This document shows positions 6,068 to 10,248 of a DNA stretch of 10,248 nt, one piece after another. A program made the position numbers and the translations under genes. Position 1 is the first letter of the stretch; every line of letters begins with the position of its first letter. Source of the DNA: Comamonadaceae bacterium. GTDB lineage: Bacteria > Pseudomonadota > Gammaproteobacteria > Burkholderiales > Burkholderiaceae_C. The notes beneath the pieces were generated by a model. It searched no databases, was not told the DNA's origin, and worked only from the letters and a program-made list of their open reading frames with translations. Where the stretch lies: NCBI GenBank assembly GCA_947374105.1, contig CANCAO010000032.1:1-10248 (forward strand). Direction: 5' to 3'.

Positions 6068-8938
6068 ATGACTACAGCTACCCATGATTTCCATCCAGGC
6101 AACCTGGTGCGCGCGCGCGGGCGTGAGTGGGTGGTGCAGGCCAATACCCGTTTAGATTCCATGCACCATGACGACAGCAGCCTGCTGCGCTTGCGCCCCT
6201 TGGGCGGTGCGGATGAAGACATCATCACCCTGATTCCTGCGCTGGAATTTTCACCGGTAGAGCCAGCCACATTTGCCTGGCCCAACCCTGAGCAGCCCGG
6301 CAACCACGCTGCCGCCTTGCTCTTGCGTGATGCCTTGCGCCTGAAGCTGCGTGCCGGTGGCGGCCCCTTCCGCTCTTTCGGCAATATCGCCGTGGAGCCG
6401 CGCGCCTACCAACTGGTGCCCCTGCTCATGGCCCTGCGCCTGAGCACCGTGCGTTTATTGATTGCTGATGACGTGGGTATCGGCAAAACCATTGAGGCCG
6501 GGCTCATAGTGCGCGAGCTGATGGACCGTGGCGAAGTCAGCCGCTTGGCCGTGCTTTGCCCTCCCCACCTGGTAGAGCAGTGGCAAGCGGAGTTGCAAGG
6601 CCATTTCAATATGCAGGCCATCGCCCTCACGTCTGCCAGTGCCAGCCGGGTGGAGCGCGATTTGCCACATGGCGTAGGCCTGTTTGACCAGCACCCTATC
6701 GTGGTGGTGAGTCTGGACTACATCAAAAGCGAACGCCACCGCGAACACTTCTTGTCCATCGCTCCTGAATGCATCATCGTGGACGAAGCCCACACCTGTG
6801 CCAGCAGCGGTGCAGGTAAACAGTTGCGGTTTGAGCTGCTACAACGCCTTGCCAAAGATGCTGAGCGCCACCTGCTGCTGCTCACCGCCACCCCGCACTC
6901 GGGTGATGAGGTCGCGTTTTATAACCTGCTTTCCCTGCTCGACCCCGCCTTTTTGGGCCTGCAAACCAGAGCCTCGGCCGATGACCCGTTGCGCCAGCAA
7001 TTGGCACGCCACTTTGTGCAACGCCGTCGCAAAGATATTGTGGAATGGCAGGTCGAAACCCATGATGGCCGTGGCTTTGCCCGCCGCATGAAAACCGAGC
7101 TCACCTACAAACTCACCGGTGACTGGGGTGCTTTTTTTGATGCAGTGCAAACCTACTGCCGCGAGATGGCCGAATCGGTGGAGCACACTCAGCAAGGCAG
7201 TGCTCGCCTGATCTGGTACGCCACGCTGGCCTTGCTGCGTTGCGTAGCTTCCAGTCCGGCCGCTGCAGTCAAGGCGCTGACCACCCGCCTGGAACGCAAG
7301 ACCGAAGCCCTGGCTACCGAAGGTGATGAAGACCTGCTTGAAGATGATCGCTTGCACGACGGTCAGGCCGATGACCTGGGCAGCAACGACCTGGAGCCCG
7401 CAGGCCAGATCAGCGACCGCCTGCAAGACGCTCAGCGCTTGCAGTCCCTCATCGTTGAGGCCCAGCGCTTGTCCGGCAAAGCGGGTGACCCCAAGCTGGC
7501 CGCCCTCGTCACCCATATGGAAGGGTTGGTGAAAGACGGCTTCGCCCCCGTGGTTTTCTGCCGCTACGTGGCGACTGCGCACTATGTGGCTGACGAGCTG
7601 AAAAAGCATTTCCCCAAAGTGATGGTGGACGTGGTGACGGGGGAACTCAGCCCCGAAGAACGCCGCGACAAGATCGAAAGCATGGAGGTGGGAGCAGTCA
7701 CGAACGGTGGCCGTATCCTGGTCGCCACTGACTGCCTGTCTGAAGGTATTAACCTGCAGCATCTCTTTACTGCAGTAGTGCATTACGACCTGGCCTGGAA
7801 CCCCACCCGCCACGAGCAGCGCGAAGGTCGGGTAGACCGCTTCGGCCAGCAAGCCCCCGAGGTGCGCTGCACCATGCTCTATGGCCAGGACAACCCGGTG
7901 GATGGCTTTGTGCTCAACGTCATCCTGCGCAAGGGCGAGGCCATCCAGAAAGAACTGGGCGTGCTGGTGCCCATGCCCGAGGACAAGCTCCGCATCAACC
8001 AGGCCATGGTGAAAGCTGCACTGATGAAGCGCGACTCACCGCACAACCAGCAGTTGGGTTTTGACTTTGCCGAGGCGGAGCTGGTATTGGCCCCCTTGCA
8101 AACCCTGTGGACCGATGCCCTGGAGAAAGCCAAGGCCAACCGAACCGTCTTCGCCCAGCGCCGTATCCGGCCTGATGAAGTGCTGCCCGAGTGGCAAAAG
8201 CAGCAAACAGCCCTGGGCAGCAGTGCCGATGTGCAGCGCTTTGTGCAAAGCGCCTGCGCCCGCCTGAACGCCCCGCTGGAGCCCGCCCGCCGCCAACTCC
8301 ACAGCCTACCCACCCAGCACCTGCCCGAAGCCCTGCGCCAGCGCCTAGCCGACGAAGGTCTGGTGCCCGATAGCCGCAAGCCCGTCCTCAATGTGGACTT
8401 TGCTGATCTGCACCGCAGCCACCCGCTGGTCACCGTGCTGGCCGACCACCTGATTGAAAACGCCTTGCAGGGCGAATCCAGCACCACCGAGCGCATTACC
8501 GCCCGCTGCGCCGCCACCATCACCGATGCGGTGGATGTGGTCACCACCATCTACCTGTTGCGCTTGCGCCACCAGTTGGGCTATGTGCGCCGCCGCCAGC
8601 CTTACCAAATGATGGCGGAAGAGACCGTTGCCTTGGCCGTGAAAGGCCGCAGCAACCCTGAGTGGCTGAGCGACGACGCCACCGCCCAGCTGCTGGAATG
8701 TCAGCCCACCGGTAACCTGCCGCGTGAGGCCATGAGCCGCGAAGTGGCGCTCGCGTTGGATTTTTTGCAGGCTCACCCCCAGCGCCTGGAAGCCTTGGCC
8801 AACGAGCGTGCCCAGGCTCTGCTGGCCGACCACCGCCGCGTGCGCGAAGCCGCCCGCGACGTGGGCCAGTACAGCGTGGCTCCCTGCTTGCCGGTTGATG
8901 TGATTGGCGTTTACGTGCTCCTGCCCGATGCTTTATAA
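6068..8938 (+). CDS. drmD: SNF2/RapA-type helicase, DrmD-like (DISARM-related)
   Basis: A 956-residue Swi2/Snf2-family ATPase with every motor motif intact. Residues 10-20 carry GNLVRARGREW, an N-terminal signature I associate with DrmD-type proteins. Walker A is DDVGIGKT 134-141, Walker B DEAH 239-242, motif III TATPHSG 273-279, motif IV VVFCRY 495-500, motif V TDCLSEGINLQ 554-564, and motif VI QREGRVDRFGQ 584-594. This places it in the RapA/HepA-like branch rather than among eukaryotic-type chromatin remodellers. Between the lobes is an acidic linker (418-445, 12 of 28 residues Asp/Glu). About 360 residues after motif VI form a C-terminal region with no motif I can name. In class 1 DISARM, DrmD is the extra SNF2 helicase accompanying DrmA/B/C and an adenine methyltransferase, and the neighbours here fit that. 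The start ATG 6068 lies 18 bases after the preceding stop, in the same frame. No Shine-Dalgarno is visible in that pyrimidine-rich gap, so translation is probably coupled to the helicase gene upstream. The symbol rests on remembered family resemblance, not a search. Confidence 0.85.
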   Translation: MTTATHDFHPGNLVRARGREWVVQANTRLDSMHHDDSSLLRLRPLGGADEDIITLIPALEFSPVEPATFAWPNPEQPGNHAAALLLRDALRLKLRAGGGPFRSFGNIAVEPRAYQLVPLLMALRLSTVRLLIADDVGIGKTIEAGLIVRELMDRGEVSRLAVLCPPHLVEQWQAELQGHFNMQAIALTSASASRVERDLPHGVGLFDQHPIVVVSLDYIKSERHREHFLSIAPECIIVDEAHTCASSGAGKQLRFELLQRLAKDAERHLLLLTATPHSGDEVAFYNLLSLLDPAFLGLQTRASADDPLRQQLARHFVQRRRKDIVEWQVETHDGRGFARRMKTELTYKLTGDWGAFFDAVQTYCREMAESVEHTQQGSARLIWYATLALLRCVASSPAAAVKALTTRLERKTEALATEGDEDLLEDDRLHDGQADDLGSNDLEPAGQISDRLQDAQRLQSLIVEAQRLSGKAGDPKLAALVTHMEGLVKDGFAPVVFCRYVATAHYVADELKKHFPKVMVDVVTGELSPEERRDKIESMEVGAVTNGGRILVATDCLSEGINLQHLFTAVVHYDLAWNPTRHEQREGRVDRFGQQAPEVRCTMLYGQDNPVDGFVLNVILRKGEAIQKELGVLVPMPEDKLRINQAMVKAALMKRDSPHNQQLGFDFAEAELVLAPLQTLWTDALEKAKANRTVFAQRRIRPDEVLPEWQKQQTALGSSADVQRFVQSACARLNAPLEPARRQLHSLPTQHLPEALRQRLADEGLVPDSRKPVLNVDFADLHRSHPLVTVLADHLIENALQGESSTTERITARCAATITDAVDVVTTIYLLRLRHQLGYVRRRQPYQMMAEETVALAVKGRSNPEWLSDDATAQLLECQPTGNLPREAMSREVALALDFLQAHPQRLEALANERAQALLADHRRVREAARDVGQYSVAPCLPVDVIGVYVLLPDAL

Positions 8939-8961
8939 GCAAAATCGACCTCTAGCCCCCG

Positions 8962-8989
8962 TAGACATTGCGCAAGCAGCTCCTATATT
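8962..8989 (+). promoter_or_regulatory. Predicted sigma-70 promoter for the methyltransferase-like gene
   Basis: The -35 box TAGACA (8962-8967, 5/6 consensus) and -10 box TATATT (8984-8989, 5/6) are separated by 16 bases. Transcription would start near 8996, giving a leader of about 20 bases before ATG 9017. This suggests that the gene can be expressed independently of the two helicases, which would be useful if host methylation must precede restriction. An in vivo start site is not shown by the sequence. Confidence 0.5.
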
Positions 8990-8994
8990 TATAG
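8968..8994. repeat. Two short perfect palindromes overlapping the promoter; possible operators
   Basis: TTGCGCAA (8968-8975) sits immediately after the -35 box, and CTATA-TT-TATAG (8983-8994) spans the -10 box. Both are exact inverted repeats. Their placement inside the promoter is what one expects of repressor sites, but AT-rich -10 regions are often palindromic by chance. No regulator gene is present in the window. Confidence 0.3.
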
Positions 8995-9016
8995 CGACAT
9001 TCAGATTGCCCTGCCC

Positions 9017-10248
9017 ATGAAAAGCGTCCGCCGAGCCACTTCCACGCTCAACCTGCCCACCCTCAAACTCGAAGGCGGCTTGTTCCTGCCCGATATGCTG
9101 GAAAAGGCGGCCTTGGGCCAAGCCCGCTTGCAAACCGAGGCTGACTACGGCATTCCCAAGGGCCTCAAGCTCAAAGACGAATACAGCCGCGCCTTCCAGA
9201 TTGCTTGCGCACAGTGGCGCAGCTTTGCCCCGCTGCTGGAGCGCACCGACTACGATGCCCAGCACGCCACCGCCACCTTTGTGGCCGAGCTGCTGCGCGA
9301 TGCTTTTGGCTACGCTGCCGTGGGCGCAATCACTGGCATCACCCTGGGGGATCGCAGTTACCCCATTACCCATCTAGCCAGCTCGCCTCTCCATCCAGAG
9401 CGCGCGCTGCCCATCGTGGTGGTGCCGCACACTCTGGGTTTGGACGAAGCCGACACGCGCTTTGCCATTCAGGGCAGTGGCAGTCGTAAAAAGACAGCTT
9501 TCCAACTGGCGCAAGAGCTGCTCAACGCGAGCCCGGACCACCAGTGGGCCATCGTCACCAACGGTAAAACCCTGCGCCTGCTGCGCGATGCCGCGACGCT
9601 CACCCGCCCAAGTTACTTGGACTTTGACCTGCAAGACCTGCTCAGCGGCCAGCGCTTTGCCGAGTTCGCTTACGCCTGGCGCTTGCTACACGCCAGCCGT
9701 GCCGGCCTGGTGGGTAGCTCGCCGGATTCCCCCGCCCCTGTGGTGTGGGAGGCCTGGCGCGAAGCTGGTCAAGAAGAGGGCACCCGCGTGCGCGATGGCT
9801 TGCGGCTAGGCGTGACCGAAGCCCTCATTACCCTGGGCCAGGGCTTTGTGCAGCACCCCGCCAACGATGCCCTGCGCCAAGCCTTGCAAGACGGCACTCT
9901 GAGTAAAGAAGCCTACTTTGCCCAGCTGCTGCGGCTGATCTACCGATTCATCTTTATCTTTAATGTGGAAGAGCGAGGCTTGGTGCCCAACGCCCCCCAA
10001 AACGACGACGACCCCGCCACTGCACGTGCCAAGCTGGCCGCATCTCAAACCTATGCCCAGGGTTATGCGCTAGCCCGTCTGCGCGACATGGCTTTGCGCC
10101 GCCGCGCCCGTACCCGGTTTGATGACCTGTGGCAGGGCGTTAAGATTGTGTTCAAAGGCCTGGCTCTGGGTGAGGCTCGCCTGGGCCTGCCTGCCTTGGG
10201 CGGCCTGTTCGCCCCCGCCCAGTGCCCTGCGCTGGACGGCGCACAGCT
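9017..10248 (+). CDS. N-terminal part of a large DNA methyltransferase-like protein (Eco57I/PglX-type), 3' end outside window
   Basis: An open frame of 410 codons from ATG 9017 runs off the window end without a stop. The nearest upstream in-frame stop is the TAA of the preceding gene (8936-8938). The catalytic methyltransferase motifs (NPPY/NPPF, SAM-binding loop) are not reached, so the product is inferred from the N-terminal region. Residues 177-191 read WAIVTNGKTLRLLRD, matching the TNG..(W/L)RL element that ends the restriction-nuclease-like fold of type I, III and IIG enzymes. Residues 305-322 read LRLIYRFIFIFNVEERGL, close to the helical YR(F/L)(L/I)F.F.AE.RGL element that precedes the methylase domain in Eco57I/PglX-like proteins. 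Full-length relatives usually exceed 1,000 residues. The likely role is adenine methylation marking self DNA, as for DrmMI in DISARM or PglX in BREX. The start lacks a visible Shine-Dalgarno; the next in-frame ATG is codon 27 (9095), also without one. An expected nuclease E-x-K is absent before the TNG element. Confidence 0.75.
   Translation, partial: MKSVRRATSTLNLPTLKLEGGLFLPDMLEKAALGQARLQTEADYGIPKGLKLKDEYSRAFQIACAQWRSFAPLLERTDYDAQHATATFVAELLRDAFGYAAVGAITGITLGDRSYPITHLASSPLHPERALPIVVVPHTLGLDEADTRFAIQGSGSRKKTAFQLAQELLNASPDHQWAIVTNGKTLRLLRDAATLTRPSYLDFDLQDLLSGQRFAEFAYAWRLLHASRAGLVGSSPDSPAPVVWEAWREAGQEEGTRVRDGLRLGVTEALITLGQGFVQHPANDALRQALQDGTLSKEAYFAQLLRLIYRFIFIFNVEERGLVPNAPQNDDDPATARAKLAASQTYAQGYALARLRDMALRRRARTRFDDLWQGVKIVFKGLALGEARLGLPALGGLFAPAQCPALDGAQ

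Noticed and set aside
6839..7852. 337-codon open frame on the minus strand
   Set aside because: It lies entirely inside the SNF2 helicase gene, whose motifs are intact. It resembles no family and is a typical shadow frame in GC-rich DNA.
1..10248. CRISPR array, tRNA, insertion sequence or prophage gene
   Set aside because: No regularly spaced repeats, cloverleaf, transposase or phage structural gene was seen on either strand.

Overview
The window looks like a chromosome segment of a betaproteobacterium, probably Burkholderiales/Comamonadaceae. This is inferred from the moderately high GC, the codon use, and the close resemblance of the first gene to the fused isobutyryl-CoA mutase (IcmF) of that group. 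I could not run a search, so the taxonomy is a judgement from pattern memory. Every gene visible here lies on the + strand.

Layout. Positions 1-573 hold the last 190 codons of icmF, a metabolic (B12-dependent acyl-CoA mutase) gene that starts outside the window. An approximately 166-base AT-richer gap (574-739) follows, with an imperfect inverted repeat at 602-622 and a good ribosome binding site at 728-732. Then comes a co-directional block of three large genes that looks like an anti-phage defence locus: (1) 740-6049, a 1769-residue superfamily-2 DEAD/DEAH helicase with a cysteine-rich insertion and a C-terminal DUF1998/MrfA-type zinc-binding domain; (2) 6068-8938, a 956-residue SNF2/RapA-type helicase resembling DrmD of DISARM; (3) 9017 to the window end, the first 410 codons of a large protein that resembles the N-terminal part of Eco57I/PglX-type DNA adenine methyltransferases. 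The methyltransferase motifs themselves would lie beyond 10248. Genes 1 and 2 are 18 bases apart and are surely co-transcribed. Gene 3 follows a 78-base gap that carries a credible sigma-70 promoter, so it may also be transcribed alone.

How the genes may work together. A DrmA/DrmB-like helicase, a DrmD-like SNF2 helicase and a DNA methyltransferase are the components of class 1 DISARM, which methylates the host chromosome and restricts unmodified incoming phage DNA. The order here (helicase-DUF1998 fusion, SNF2, methyltransferase) and the apparent fusion of DrmA- and DrmB-like parts in one polypeptide differ from textbook class 1 DISARM (drmD-drmMI-drmA-drmB-drmC). The locus is therefore best called DISARM-related. 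No phospholipase-D nuclease (DrmC) is seen within the window; it could lie downstream. The candidate nuclease-like domains I could find (the C-terminus of gene 1 and the N-terminus of gene 3) both seem to lack catalytic residues, which leaves the effector nuclease of this system unidentified.

No tRNA, rRNA, CRISPR array, insertion sequence, integrase or origin is visible.
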